NCBI RefSeq assembly: GCF_900475935.1
Contig: NZ_LS483431.1
Span: 372,001 to 436,000, forward strand
Direction of reading: 5' to 3'
DNA: 64,000 nucleotides
Origin: Campylobacter fetus subsp. fetus
Lineage (GTDB): Bacteria > Campylobacterota > Campylobacteria > Campylobacterales > Campylobacteraceae
This document shows positions 8,671 through 18,230 of this stretch, in pieces. The translations under genes were made by a program, and so were the position numbers. The notes under the pieces were generated by a model that saw only the letters and a program-made list of their open reading frames with translations, was not told the origin of the DNA and searched no databases. Position 1 is the first letter of the stretch. Each line of letters begins with the position of its first letter.

Positions 8671-9849
8671 TTAAGTTAAAGATGTTGTTTGATAGAGCCT
8701 CATAAGCTCTTCATAAAACTCTCTTTGGCTATGACTCTCTAATATACCGGAATTTGGAAACAGATCATCATAAATTTTTTGTAGGTTTTTAAATTTATTT
8801 GGAAAAAGTTCGCTTAAAATCATAGATGAAATCTCTTTTCTCATAAGAATAGCAGGAGGTATGATACCTTCAAATAGTAGTTCTTTAAGAGTTTGAGGAT
8901 GATATTTTATATGATGATGCTGTCCGTGAGGGCAGGTTTTAATGCTCACTATAGTGCGGCACTGATTACAATAAACTAGCTCAGGCATAATGATAATATC
9001 GATATTTAGATCTTTTGCATATTTGTCTAATACCGTGTTTGCTTGATTATCATTATAAAACATTCCTATTCCGCCGTGATTTTGTCCTACTACAAGTTTT
9101 GTAGCACCGAAATTATGTGCAGCCAAGCACTCTAAAACAGGATTTATATGATCACTAAACAGATATGTATTTTCAAAAGGAACTATAATAACTCTTTCTC
9201 TGGGTAAAAAATTATCTCTAAATAGTTCAAGTGTTCTTTTTCTAAGATCGAAACTGAGTCGTCTATCGCTTCCAAATGTTCGTATAAGAAATAAAATTGT
9301 GATATCTGCTTTGTCTATGGTCATTCTCACAAGTCTTTCATGAAGTCTGTGAAATGGATCTGCTGTGAGCATAAGAGCGGTTACTTTTTTGATATTTTTT
9401 TGTTTGATTATATTATGAATGTTCTTTTTTATCTGTCTTAAATCATCTTTGTATATCACAAATTCGCCACTTACCGCAAACTCACCGGCTCTTTGGTTTT
9501 CTGGTAGTTCGATATCTCTTGCTCTAAATATGCTGTGAGTAATATTGCTCAGTTTAAATATCGATGAAACAATGATATGGCCTATTATTTGGTTATCTTT
9601 TAAAATATCTATTCTATCGCCTTTTTTGGCATTTTTTATGGTTTCTTGATTTCTTTTTCCATATGGCGCAAACGTATATGCGTAAGGCATCGGTTCGCCT
9701 TCAAAGTATCCGCTTTCTTCAGATATTTTTGCTTCTTTTTCATTCATAAGTCTTGTAAATTTACTTAGAATTTGATTTTGGATTAATACCAGCGTTCCAT
9801 ACGCTTCTTGATTTATTAAAATCGTACTATTTTTTCTTTGTGAGATCAT
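8671..9849 (-). CDS. ATP-sulfurylase-like protein with degenerate active-site motif
   Basis: 392 residues when started at the ATG at 9849, which is preceded by GGGAGAAGAG and overlaps the upstream regulator by 23 bp; a longer TTG start at 9891 is possible but less convincing. The fold matches sulfate adenylyltransferase: an N-terminal domain with EGEPMPYAYTFAPYGKR, then a nucleotidyltransferase domain with DPFHRLHERL and a C-terminal cysteine/histidine cluster (YCNQC and TCPHGQHHH). The conserved QXRNP.H.AH segment reads LTADPFHRLH, so the Gln and Arg that contact sulfate and ATP are replaced. A homologue sits beside the HP1021-type regulator in C. jejuni, as I recall. It may not make APS; no cysN, cysC or cysH is in the window. 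Confidence 0.7.
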   Translation of the reverse strand: MISQRKNSTILINQEAYGTLVLIQNQILSKFTRLMNEKEAKISEESGYFEGEPMPYAYTFAPYGKRNQETIKNAKKGDRIDILKDNQIIGHIIVSSIFKLSNITHSIFRARDIELPENQRAGEFAVSGEFVIYKDDLRQIKKNIHNIIKQKNIKKVTALMLTADPFHRLHERLVRMTIDKADITILFLIRTFGSDRRLSFDLRKRTLELFRDNFLPRERVIIVPFENTYLFSDHINPVLECLAAHNFGATKLVVGQNHGGIGMFYNDNQANTVLDKYAKDLNIDIIIMPELVYCNQCRTIVSIKTCPHGQHHHIKYHPQTLKELLFEGIIPPAILMRKEISSMILSELFPNKFKNLQKIYDDLFPNSGILESHSQREFYEELMRLYQTTSLT

Positions 9850-10717
9850 GCTTTTTTCTCTTCTCCCAGAGTGATTTTCTAGAAATACCAAGTCTTTTAG
9901 AAAGTTCGGTATCTGGAAATGTGTCTTGATAGCAAAGTATCATATGTTTTACATATTCATCTATTGTCAAAATCTCATCGGCTTGCAAACCTTTATCGTT
10001 TGTATTTATGATAACTTTATCTAAATTTAAAATATTCAGATCCACGTTTGAAGATATGACTACATTTTGATTTGATATTAAGTTTAAAAACTCGTCTCTA
10101 CTATCTGCTTTTAATTTATCAAATTCCGTTATATATATAAATGAGTTCGGTTTTAAATTTTTTATTATATCTGCAGTATTTTCACTATCTAAGTCTATGA
10201 TTTCATAAGCCAAATTTAACTCTTTTGCATAATTAAAAACAAAGCTATCCGCATATTGATTTTTGTCCGTTACTATCAAAAACGGCATTCTTAGCTTTTT
10301 GAAGTCGTATTTTGGTGTTTTGTATGTTTTAACAAACGACTCTATAAGACTTTGATATGTTTTGTTTAGTATTTCATATTTTTTGTATGATTCAAATAGC
10401 TTTATTTTTCTTACTAACTCTTCTATCATAAATGGTTTTTGTATATAATCATCAGCCCCGGCTTTTATCGGATTAGATACTGTATCGTTGCTAATGTAAC
10501 TTATAAGAAGTATTATTATAGATCTTGAGTGTTTTTTAATAACTTGATAAAAATCTTGTCCGATAAGTCCCGTAGAGAGTAACACAACATCGAATTTATC
10601 GTCTTTTAGCGCATCTGTTGTGCAAGACGCAATCTCACAGCTATATCCAAAGTCGGCTAGTTTGCTAGATATGCTTTGAGCTAGGTATATTTCGTTTTCT
10701 ATGATTAAAACTTTCAT
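9827..10717 (-). CDS. HP1021/Cj1608-type atypical orphan response regulator
   Basis: 296 residues: a receiver-like domain (1-120), a middle segment of about 120 residues, and a C-terminal Fis-type helix-turn-helix (about 265-292, ELSKRLGISRKSLWEKRKK). The phospho-acceptor Asp is replaced by Ser48 (VVLLSTG), and the acidic pair is Glu-Asn (IIENE), while the conserved Lys-Pro (QKPF) is kept. This is the pattern of H. pylori HP1021 and C. jejuni Cj1608, which are phosphorylation-independent, redox-responsive regulators of metabolism and oriC; those also lie next to ispDF. Cys27 and Cys32 are candidate redox residues. No partner kinase is adjacent. It overlaps ispDF by 4 bp. Confidence 0.85.
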   Translation of the reverse strand: MKVLIIENEIYLAQSISSKLADFGYSCEIASCTTDALKDDKFDVVLLSTGLIGQDFYQVIKKHSRSIIILLISYISNDTVSNPIKAGADDYIQKPFMIEELVRKIKLFESYKKYEILNKTYQSLIESFVKTYKTPKYDFKKLRMPFLIVTDKNQYADSFVFNYAKELNLAYEIIDLDSENTADIIKNLKPNSFIYITEFDKLKADSRDEFLNLISNQNVVISSNVDLNILNLDKVIINTNDKGLQADEILTIDEYVKHMILCYQDTFPDTELSKRLGISRKSLWEKRKKHDLTKKK

Positions 10718-11832
10718 AAAACGTTCCGCCAGTTAAAGTATTTTAAATTTACAATCGCATTTGCAGCGATTCCCTCGTTTCTTCCTATAAATCCAAGATG
10801 TTCTGTTGTTGTAGCTTTTATATTTACTTTATGCAAAGGAATGCCTAATATATCGGCAACTATTTTTGCCATAGCATCTTTGTATGGTGATATTTTCGGA
10901 CTTTGTGCTATTATGGTGATATCTGCGTTTATGATATCAAAACCTATGCTTCTTATTAAATTTACGCTATTTTGCAAAAGTATTTTTGAATCTATGTCTT
11001 TAAATTTAGAGTCGTTATCTGGATAAAGCTCACCTATATCAGGAGCGCTAGCAGCTCCAAGAAGCGCATCACAAAGCGCGTGTAAAGCAACGTCTCCATC
11101 GCTGTGAGCTATAAAAGCTTTTGAATACGGTATTTTGACACCGCAAAGAGTTATAAAATCACCTTCTTTAAAAGCATGCACGTCAAAACCGTTTCCGCAA
11201 AATATGTCATTTGATGGAGAATTCAAGTTTAGGCGTTTTAAGTCATCTTTATAAGTAAGTTTTTTTGCTCTTTCATCACCTTCTATATACCAGACTGTTC
11301 CCCCTATAGCTTTTATAGCAGAGCTGTCATCTGTAAAAATATTATCTGTTTTTAATGCTTTTTTAAGCATATTTGTGCGTGATAGTTGAGGAGTCTGAAT
11401 CAGTTTTAATTCATCTCTGTTTATGTATTCGTTTTGATATATTACGCTATCAGAAATTTTAAGGGCCGGAACTATGCAATCTGCATTATGAGCCGATTCT
11501 ATAAGTTTAGTTATAAGCTCTTTTGGTATATCCGCTCTTGCTATATCGCTTACCATTACGAACTCGCTATTTATATTGGAAATAGCATTTCTAAGGCTAT
11601 CTTGCCTTGTTTCTCCGCCTTTTATAAATTTAAAATGACTACTGAATTTGCACATATATTCACATTCATTTGAGACAACTATGACATCTTTAAATAAGTA
11701 GTTTGAACTAATATTTTTTGTGGCATAAAGCCAAAGTGGATCATCGCCGGTTCTTAGCCACTGTTTTTTTGATTGCAAACCAAAACGAGTGGAATTTCCG
11801 GCGCCAAGCATAATCAAAGAGAGATCAAGCAA
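10714..11832 (-). CDS. ispDF: Bifunctional MEP-pathway enzyme IspDF
   Basis: 372 residues. The N-terminal half (about 1-205) is IspD, 2-C-methyl-D-erythritol 4-phosphate cytidylyltransferase, with the nucleotide-binding start IMLGAGNSTRFG and KKQW. The C-terminal half (about 210-372) is IspF, the cyclodiphosphate synthase, with metal-binding DVHAF, HSDGDVALHALCDALLGA and the late ATTTEHLGFIGR. The fusion is typical of Campylobacter and Helicobacter. Start is TTG at 11832 preceded by AAAGGAAAA. First gene of the minus-strand block ending with pgpA. Confidence 0.93.
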   Translation of the reverse strand: MLDLSLIMLGAGNSTRFGLQSKKQWLRTGDDPLWLYATKNISSNYLFKDVIVVSNECEYMCKFSSHFKFIKGGETRQDSLRNAISNINSEFVMVSDIARADIPKELITKLIESAHNADCIVPALKISDSVIYQNEYINRDELKLIQTPQLSRTNMLKKALKTDNIFTDDSSAIKAIGGTVWYIEGDERAKKLTYKDDLKRLNLNSPSNDIFCGNGFDVHAFKEGDFITLCGVKIPYSKAFIAHSDGDVALHALCDALLGAASAPDIGELYPDNDSKFKDIDSKILLQNSVNLIRSIGFDIINADITIIAQSPKISPYKDAMAKIVADILGIPLHKVNIKATTTEHLGFIGRNEGIAANAIVNLKYFNWRNVL

Positions 11833-11946
11833 AGCTTTTCCTTTAGTAAAGTGTTACGAAATTATACACTTTTTTATCTTACATTGCAATTATTTTATTT
11901 TCAAATTTAAAATTGTAAGTTAAATTGCTTTTCAATTATATTTCAG

Positions 11947-11952
11947 TACAAT
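11947..11952 (+). promoter_or_regulatory. Probable -10 element of the thiC promoter
   Basis: TACAAT preceded by a T-rich stretch, 32 bp before the thiC ATG, in the divergent gap between ispDF and thiC. No TPP riboswitch is recognisable in the 151-bp gap. Confidence 0.45.
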
Positions 11953-11983
11953 AGCAAAATCTAAAAATAAGCAAGGAAAAAAT

Positions 11984-13336
11984 ATGAGAAAAGATTGGTG
12001 CGAAGCCCGTAAAAACGACCCTACGCCAACTCAAATGTATTATGCTAAAAATGGAGTTATAACTCCTGAGATGGAGTATGTAGCAAAAGTAGAGATGCTA
12101 AAACCTGAGTATATTAGACAATTAGTTGCAGAAGGAAAACTCATTATCCCTGCTAATATAAATCATACAAATCAAATTCCAATGGCAATAGGTAGAGCCG
12201 TAAAATGTAAAATTAATGCAAATATCGGCTCAAGCGCACTTGCTAGCGATATAAACGAGGAGATAGAAAAGCTTAAAGTATGTTTAAAATACGGAGCGGA
12301 TACTGTTATGGATCTAAGCACCGGCGGAGATTTAGATGAGATAAGACGCGCTATTATAGCAAACTCAACCGTGCCTATCGGAACCGTGCCTATATATCAG
12401 ATAATTCATGATATAAAAGATCTTGATAATCTAACTCCTCAAATTATGCTTGAATGTATAGAAAAACAAGCTAAGCAAGGCGTTAGTTATTTTACTATCC
12501 ATGCCGGATTTTTACTTAAATTTATGCCTTTAGTAGCAAAAAGAAAAATGGGGATAGTTAGTCGCGGTGGAAGTCTTATGGCTAGTTGGATGATGAAGCA
12601 TCATAAAGAAAACCCATTTTACGAAGCTTTCGATGAGATATGCGATATTTGTGCTAAATATGACGCTTCGCTAAGTCTTGGAGATAGTTTAAGACCCGGC
12701 TGTTTGCATGATGCTAGCGATGAAGCTCAGATGAGTGAGCTTGCTGTTTTAGGCGAACTTACTAAACGAGCATGGGAGAAAAACGTTCAAGTTATGGTAG
12801 AAGGCCCAGGTCATGTTCCATTTAATCAGATCGAGTTTAATATGAAAGAAGAGAAACGCCTTTGTCACGACGCGCCGTTTTATATACTTGGACCGCTTCC
12901 TACTGATATCGGAGCAGGTTATGATCATATCACGAGTGCGATAGGCGGAACGATGGCTGCATTTCATGGAGCTAGTATGCTTTGTTATGTTACTCCAAAA
13001 GAGCATCTTGGATTGCCGAATGCAAAAGATGTAAGAGATGGTATAATATCACATAAAATAGCAGCTCACGCAGCAGATATTGCTCTTGGTAGAGTAGGAG
13101 CTATAGAGCGAGATCATGCTATGAGTGATGCTAGATATAAATTTGATTGGAACAAGCAGTTTGAGCTTGCTCTTGATCCTGATAAAGCAAGAGAACTTCA
13201 TGATGAGAGTTTGCCTCAAGACGTATTTAAAGAAGCTGAGTTTTGCTCTATGTGTGGACCTAAGTTTTGTGCTTATAAAATTAGTCAAGAAATAGCAAAA
13301 ATAGAGTGCAGTGACTATCCAAAGGAGAAAAAATGA
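11984..13336 (+). CDS. thiC: Phosphomethylpyrimidine synthase ThiC
   Basis: 450-residue non-canonical radical SAM enzyme converting aminoimidazole ribotide to HMP phosphate in thiamine synthesis. The C-terminal cluster motif CSMCGPKFC (CX2CX4C) that holds the [4Fe-4S] cluster is intact, as are substrate-site stretches [20 protein letters not shown] and [14 protein letters not shown]. The ATG follows AAGCAAGGAAAAA. It overlaps mrp by 4 bp, pairing an Fe-S enzyme with an Fe-S carrier. Length is that of the short bacterial ThiC without the long N-terminal extension of E. coli. Confidence 0.95.
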   Translation: MRKDWCEARKNDPTPTQMYYAKNGVITPEMEYVAKVEMLKPEYIRQLVAEGKLIIPANINHTNQIPMAIGRAVKCKINANIGSSALASDINEEIEKLKVCLKYGADTVMDLSTGGDLDEIRRAIIANSTVPIGTVPIYQIIHDIKDLDNLTPQIMLECIEKQAKQGVSYFTIHAGFLLKFMPLVAKRKMGIVSRGGSLMASWMMKHHKENPFYEAFDEICDICAKYDASLSLGDSLRPGCLHDASDEAQMSELAVLGELTKRAWEKNVQVMVEGPGHVPFNQIEFNMKEEKRLCHDAPFYILGPLPTDIGAGYDHITSAIGGTMAAFHGASMLCYVTPKEHLGLPNAKDVRDGIISHKIAAHAADIALGRVGAIERDHAMSDARYKFDWNKQFELALDPDKARELHDESLPQDVFKEAEFCSMCGPKFCAYKISQEIAKIECSDYPKEKK

Positions 13337-14409
13337 CAAATGAACAAATTTTAGAAGAGTTAAAAAAAGTAATATATCCTGGATTTAAAAAAAGTATAGT
13401 TGAGTTTGGCTTTGTAAAAGAAGTTGATCCGGATATCGTAGTTGAGATAGTTTCTGCTAAGCCAGAAATCGCAACTAAAGTAAAGCAAGATATAGAATCT
13501 TTAAATTTAGATAGAAAAATTATTATTCAAACACCAAAACTAGAAGAAGAAAAAAGTAATTCTAGAAGCGGTAAAAATATAGCGCCTCAGATTAAAAATT
13601 TTGTTATGGTAAGCAGCGGTAAAGGCGGTGTAGGTAAATCAACAACAACTTTAAATTTAGCTATCTCTTTAGCTAAACAAGGTAAAAAAGTAGGACTTTT
13701 AGATGCAGATATTTATGGTCCAAATATACCTAGAATGCTTGGATGTCAAAATGAACAGCCAAGTGTAGTTGGCCAAAGATTAAAACCTATACTGACTCAC
13801 GGTATAGAGATGATGAGTATGGGAATTCTTATTGAGGCTGGGCAAGGACTTATGTGGCGTGGAGCTATGATAATGAAAGCTATAACTCAGCTTCTAAATG
13901 AAGTTATGTGGAGCGATCTTGATGTTTTGTTTTTGGATATGCCTCCAGGAACGGGAGATGCGCAGATAACTTTAGCTCAAAGTGTTCCTGTAACTGCTGG
14001 AATATGCGTAAGTACTCCGCAAACCGTTGCTCTTGACGACTCAGCAAGAAGTCTTGATATGTTTGAAAAGCTTCATATACCAGTAGCGGGAATTGTTGAA
14101 AATATGAGCGGATTTATCTGCCCTGATAACGGTAAAGAGTATGATATATTTGGTAAAGGCGGAACTAGTGAGTTGGCTAGTCAGTATGATACTGAGATTT
14201 TAGCTCAGATACCTATAGAGCCATCGATAAGAGTAGGCGGAGATAGCGGAAAACCGGTAAGTTTTTATGAGCCAAACTCAGTTTGCGCAAAAAGATATGA
14301 AGAAGCAGCCGCAAAACTTTGGGAAAAAATCGAGTCCATAAATGCAGATGGTGGAGCCGATAATTCTGCTATTCAACCAGATAATAGCGGTAAAGCAGCT
14401 TGTCATTAA
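13333..14409 (+). CDS. mrp: Mrp/ApbC-type Fe-S cluster carrier ATPase, second CXXC cysteine missing
   Basis: 358 residues: an N-terminal MIP18-like domain (1-75), a linker, and a deviant Walker A ATPase domain with [13 protein letters not shown] (about 94-106) and [10 protein letters not shown]. Family members deliver Fe-S clusters and use a C-terminal CXXC at the dimer interface. Here that motif reads [10 protein letters not shown], with Asn in place of the second Cys. The protein ends in KAACH, offering another cysteine. Translationally coupled to thiC. Confidence 0.9.
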   Translation: MTNEQILEELKKVIYPGFKKSIVEFGFVKEVDPDIVVEIVSAKPEIATKVKQDIESLNLDRKIIIQTPKLEEEKSNSRSGKNIAPQIKNFVMVSSGKGGVGKSTTTLNLAISLAKQGKKVGLLDADIYGPNIPRMLGCQNEQPSVVGQRLKPILTHGIEMMSMGILIEAGQGLMWRGAMIMKAITQLLNEVMWSDLDVLFLDMPPGTGDAQITLAQSVPVTAGICVSTPQTVALDDSARSLDMFEKLHIPVAGIVENMSGFICPDNGKEYDIFGKGGTSELASQYDTEILAQIPIEPSIRVGGDSGKPVSFYEPNSVCAKRYEEAAAKLWEKIESINADGGADNSAIQPDNSGKAACH

Positions 14410-14428
14410 ACGGCATTTTATTTTGAGT

Positions 14429-14478
14429 AATTTTAAGGAAATTGTAAATTATAAATTTGGTTCAAAATCCTTAAAATT
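14429..14478 (+). repeat. 11-bp inverted repeat after mrp
   Basis: AATTTTAAGGA (14429-14439) and TCCTTAAAATT (14468-14478) are perfect reverse complements separated by 28 nt, in the 220-bp gap between mrp and dapD. There is no T-tract; it may be a weak mRNA end structure. Confidence 0.4.
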
Positions 14479-14592
14479 ACCTATAATGATACTTTGAAAG
14501 TACTATTCAAATTTATTTATATTGTAAATACCGACCACGACAGTTAAAAAATCAAAATAATTTATTAAATTTAGTTCTAATATACTTTTAGC

Positions 14593-14598
14593 TATAAT
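14593..14598 (+). promoter_or_regulatory. Probable -10 element of the dapD promoter
   Basis: TATAAT in the context TAGCTATAATCAG, 31 bp before the dapD ATG, with an AT-rich upstream stretch. Confidence 0.5.
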
Positions 14599-14629
14599 CA
14601 GCCAAAAATTACAAATTTAAAGGGGCATT

Positions 14630-15820
14630 ATGAGTATCAAAAATCAAGATGAGCTTAAAAAATTTACAGATGAGATTCGCTCTAAAAGTGGCTATAAAGA
14701 TCCGTTTGCTTTTGCCATCGGTAGAGTACAAAAAGGCAAGGGCGGCAAGACAATAAGCGTAAATTACTCTGTTGTAAATTTCAAAGAAAATTACGGAAGT
14801 GCCGCAGTTTTAACATGGGCTATAGAAAAAAATGGTCTTAAAATAGACTTTAGCGATACCGAGTTTACTGTGCCACTTACAGCTCCTGCTATCAGCGATG
14901 CATTAGAAGTTTTTGACTTTTTAGTGCCGCAGAGCGAGGGCGATAAACATAGAAATATCCAAAATTTACTAGTTTTAGATGAAATTTTAAATGAAGAAAA
15001 CGGCTCAGAAAGCGAGTTTGTAGTAACGTTTATATATGAGGATGCGGCGCCAAAAAGCGTAGAAAGTGTATATTTAAAACTGTATCTTTTATCTCTAAAC
15101 AAGGTTGAAATTAGAAGTATAAATTTAAACGGTGCATTTGGAATACTTCCAAATTTAGCTTGGGACGCGCATTCTCAGCCTTATGAATTAGACTATTTAA
15201 GAGAAAATGAAATTTGGTTAAAGATGAAAGGTTGGTATCCAAATATAATAAGCGTAGATAAATTTCCTCGCTACTTAAGCCATATTATCCCGGCGGATAA
15301 CACTAGGATTTTAGATAGTGCAAAAGTACGTATGGGAGCTCAGTTAGCACCAGGAACAACGGTTATGCCAGGAGCTGCGTATATAAATTTTAACTCAGGA
15401 ACGACTGGAGCAGTTATGGTTGAAGGCAGGGTTAGTAGCTGCGTTAGCGTAGGTGAGGGAAGCGATGTCGGCGGCGGCGCGTCTATTTTAGGCGTGTTAA
15501 GCGGAACAAACGGAAATGCTATAAGCGTCGGTAAAAAATGTCTGCTCGGTGCAAATTCAGTTACTGGAGTACCACTTGGCGATGATTGTATAGTGGACGC
15601 CGGAGTTGCTATTTTAGAAGGAACTAAGGTATTTATAGACGAGAAAAACAGATACGAGTTGGCTAAAATAAACCCTGATTTTAAATTTGAAAAAGAAATT
15701 TATAAAGCGTTAGAGTTATCCGGTTTAAATGGGCTTCATTATCGTCAAAATAGCCAAAACGGTCAGATCACAGCAAGTATCAGCAAAAGAGCTATCAAGC
15801 TAAATGCTGACTTGCATTAA
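14630..15820 (+). CDS. dapD: Tetrahydrodipicolinate N-succinyltransferase
   Basis: 396-residue enzyme of lysine and diaminopimelate synthesis. The C-terminal half carries the left-handed beta-helix hexapeptide pattern (about 235-335, for example INFNSGTTGAVMVEG, CVSVGEGSDVGGGASILG and CLLGANSVTGVPLG) typical of this trimeric acyltransferase. The long N-terminal domain is that of the Campylobacter/actinobacterial DapD type, longer than the 274-residue E. coli enzyme. Good Shine-Dalgarno AAAGGGG. mrp followed by dapD is also a C. jejuni order. Confidence 0.92.
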   Translation: MSIKNQDELKKFTDEIRSKSGYKDPFAFAIGRVQKGKGGKTISVNYSVVNFKENYGSAAVLTWAIEKNGLKIDFSDTEFTVPLTAPAISDALEVFDFLVPQSEGDKHRNIQNLLVLDEILNEENGSESEFVVTFIYEDAAPKSVESVYLKLYLLSLNKVEIRSINLNGAFGILPNLAWDAHSQPYELDYLRENEIWLKMKGWYPNIISVDKFPRYLSHIIPADNTRILDSAKVRMGAQLAPGTTVMPGAAYINFNSGTTGAVMVEGRVSSCVSVGEGSDVGGGASILGVLSGTNGNAISVGKKCLLGANSVTGVPLGDDCIVDAGVAILEGTKVFIDEKNRYELAKINPDFKFEKEIYKALELSGLNGLHYRQNSQNGQITASISKRAIKLNADLH

Positions 15821-15832
15821 AGCGAGGCGAAT

Positions 15833-17416
15833 ATGTTGGAAGTTAAAAGTTTGACTCAGAGATTTGGTCAACAACTACTTTTTGAAGATGTAAATTTAAA
15901 GTTCAATGCGCACAACCGTTACGGACTTATCGGTGCAAACGGTGCCGGAAAATCAACATTTCTTAAAATTTTAAGTGGCGAAACTGATTATACAAGCGGT
16001 GAAATTGTTATAGAAAACGGTAAAAAAGTAGGCGTACTGGGCCAAGATCAGTTTGCTTTTGAGAGTTTTACTCTAAAAGATGCCGTACTATATGGTAATA
16101 AAAGACTTTATGATGCAGTGAAGGAAAAAGAAAAACTCTATATGAGCGAGGAATTTAGCGATGAGGTAAATGAACGTTTAAGTGAACTTGAAATTATCTC
16201 AGCTGAGGAAGATCCTACTTATGAGTATGAAACGAGGATAGAAAAGATTTTGAGTTCATTAGGACTGTATAATTTTGATAAGCTTATGAGCGAAGTGGAA
16301 AGCTCGGATAAATTTAAAGTGCTTTTGGCTCAAGTTTTATTTCCTAAGCCAGATATTTTGTTTCTTGATGAACCGACAAATAACCTTGATTTGGATGCTA
16401 TTTCATGGTTGGAGCGAGAGCTTATAAACCATGAAGGAACACTTGTAGTTATCAGTCATGATAGACACTTTTTAAATAGAGTTTGTACACATATTTTAGA
16501 TGTCGATTTCAAACAAATTCGTGAGTTTGTAGGTAATTACGACGATTGGTATATTGCTGCAAATTTGATGAGTCGACAAGCAGAGATGGAGCGTTCTAAG
16601 TTGCTTAAAGAAAAAGAAGAGTTGGAAAAATTTATCGCTCGTTTTAGTGCGAATGCCAGCAAGGCAAAACAAGCAACTAGTCGTTCTAAACAGCTAGAAA
16701 AGCTTCAGATAGGCGAGATAAAAACGTCAAGTAGAAGAGACCCTAGTATACTGTTTCGTACAAATCGCGAAATAGGAAATGAGCTGATAGAGCTTTCAAA
16801 TTTAAATAAAAGTTTTGAAGATAAGATAATCTTAAAAGATTTTAATTTTAAAATGAATAAAGGTGATAAAGTAGCCATTATCGGAAGCAACGGTGTGGGA
16901 AAATCCACTCTTTGTAAAATCATAATGGGAGAACTTGCTGCCCAAAGCGGCAAAGTACATATTGGCGCTACTATAGAGCTTGGGTATTTTGCTCAAGATA
17001 GTTCAAATAAGATCACCGGAAATTTAAAACTATACGAGTGGCTGCAAGATGCGAAAAACAAAGATCTTGATGAGATTAGAAAATGTCTTGGCAGAATGCT
17101 TTTTAGCGGTTTAGAACAAGAAAAGGAAGTCGGTAGTTTAAGCGGTGGCGAAAAACACAGACTCATGCTTTCTAAGCTTATGTTGCAAAGGGCAAATGTA
17201 TTAGTACTTGATGAACCAAATAACCATCTTGATCTTGAAGCCATTATCGCTCTTGGCGAATCACTTTATAATTTTAGTGGAGCTTGTATCTGTGTAAGCC
17301 ATGATAGAGAGCTTATAGATGCATTTGCAAATAGAATTTTGCATATAAAAGGCAATGGCGATATAGTTGATTTTAAAGGGACTTATGAAGAGTATCGCTT
17401 AAGTTTAGAATCTTAA
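15833..17416 (+). CDS. ABC-F family ATPase (YbiT-like)
   Basis: 527 residues with two ABC domains and no transmembrane segments. First domain: Walker A GANGAGKST (about 36-44), LFLDEPTNNLD; second: GSNGVGKST (about 350), LSGGEKHR, LVLDEPNNHLD. The first signature is degenerate (SSDKFKVLLAQ in place of LSGG), a YbiT-subfamily trait. Between the domains lies a Lys/Glu-rich linker. Proteins of this family act on the ribosome. It follows dapD by 12 bp. Second possibility: an ABC-F antibiotic-resistance factor, but length and motifs favour the housekeeping type. Confidence 0.9.
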   Translation: MLEVKSLTQRFGQQLLFEDVNLKFNAHNRYGLIGANGAGKSTFLKILSGETDYTSGEIVIENGKKVGVLGQDQFAFESFTLKDAVLYGNKRLYDAVKEKEKLYMSEEFSDEVNERLSELEIISAEEDPTYEYETRIEKILSSLGLYNFDKLMSEVESSDKFKVLLAQVLFPKPDILFLDEPTNNLDLDAISWLERELINHEGTLVVISHDRHFLNRVCTHILDVDFKQIREFVGNYDDWYIAANLMSRQAEMERSKLLKEKEELEKFIARFSANASKAKQATSRSKQLEKLQIGEIKTSSRRDPSILFRTNREIGNELIELSNLNKSFEDKIILKDFNFKMNKGDKVAIIGSNGVGKSTLCKIIMGELAAQSGKVHIGATIELGYFAQDSSNKITGNLKLYEWLQDAKNKDLDEIRKCLGRMLFSGLEQEKEVGSLSGGEKHRLMLSKLMLQRANVLVLDEPNNHLDLEAIIALGESLYNFSGACICVSHDRELIDAFANRILHIKGNGDIVDFKGTYEEYRLSLES

Positions 17417-17476
17417 ATAAACCTTTGTTTAGTGAAGATTTTTAAATTTAACGGAAATTTAAAAAAGCTTTATACG

Positions 17477-17501
17477 ATAAGGCTGGAAACTCCAGCCTTA
17501 T
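17477..17501. terminator. Bidirectional terminator between the ABC-F gene and frdB
   Basis: Perfect 11-bp stem ATAAGGCTGGA / TCCAGCCTTAT with a 3-nt loop between two convergent genes. On the minus strand the stem is followed by TCGTATAAAGCTTTTTT, so it best serves the frd operon. Confidence 0.75.
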
Positions 17502-17510
17502 AAATGAAAA

Positions 17511-18230
17511 TTATTTTACAGTTGCAAGTTTGCGTCTCATATATGCTATTTTGCTTTGAAGTGGAAGGTGCTTAGGACAGTTGTCTTCACAACCTAGTAA
17601 GCTCATACAACCAAACACGCCATTATCATCACCTACTAGCTCATAGAAGTCATCATCGCTTCTGTTGTCTAGCGGATCAACTTTAAATCTAGCTACGCGG
17701 TTAAGCCCCACTGCACCGATAAAATCAGGTCTCATAAGTGCAGTTCCGCAGCTCGCTACGCATATACCGCACTCTATACAGCGATCAAGTTCAAAAGTTT
17801 CTTGAGCAGCTTCTGGATCAACCTTCTCTTCCATTTTGCTGATATCGGTTTCTTTGTTTGTGTGTATCCAGCTTTCTACTTTTTTACTCATAGCATTCAT
17901 CCAGTTTCCAGTATCGACGCTAAGATCTTTTAGTAGTTTAAATGCCGGCATAGGCATAAGCTCTATAACGCCGCTTGGATAGTCTTTTGTAAGAGTTCTA
18001 CAAGCAAGTTGAGGTCGACCGTTTACGACCATACCGCAGCTTCCGCAGATACCTGCACGACATACGAAGTCAAAGCTAAGACCCGGATCAAATTTTTCTC
18101 TGATTTGGTTTAGCGCGATAAAAAGCGTCATACCGTCTGTTTCTTCTAGCTCATACTCAGCAAAGTGCGGTTTGCTGACTTTGCTTAGCGGATTATACTT
18201 AAATGCTCTTATTTTTATTTTCCTACTCAT
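17511..18230 (-). CDS. frdB: Fumarate reductase iron-sulfur subunit
   Basis: About 239 residues from the ATG at 18230, which is preceded by AGGA and overlaps the frdA stop; a longer start at 18251 would add seven residues and lacks a good ribosome site. The [2Fe-2S] ligands CRAGICGSC plus a later Cys (RPQLAC), and the clusters [11 protein letters not shown] and [12 protein letters not shown] for the [4Fe-4S] and [3Fe-4S] centres, are all present. It wires electrons from the FrdC haems to the FrdA flavin. Confidence 0.95.
   Translation of the reverse strand: MSRKIKIRAFKYNPLSKVSKPHFAEYELEETDGMTLFIALNQIREKFDPGLSFDFVCRAGICGSCGMVVNGRPQLACRTLTKDYPSGVIELMPMPAFKLLKDLSVDTGNWMNAMSKKVESWIHTNKETDISKMEEKVDPEAAQETFELDRCIECGICVASCGTALMRPDFIGAVGLNRVARFKVDPLDNRSDDDFYELVGDDNGVFGCMSLLGCEDNCPKHLPLQSKIAYMRRKLATVK

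Noticed and set aside
11833-11983. TPP riboswitch upstream of thiC
   Set aside because: No CTGAGA or ACCTG-type core or matching stems in the 151-bp gap; the leader after the -10 is only about 25 nt.
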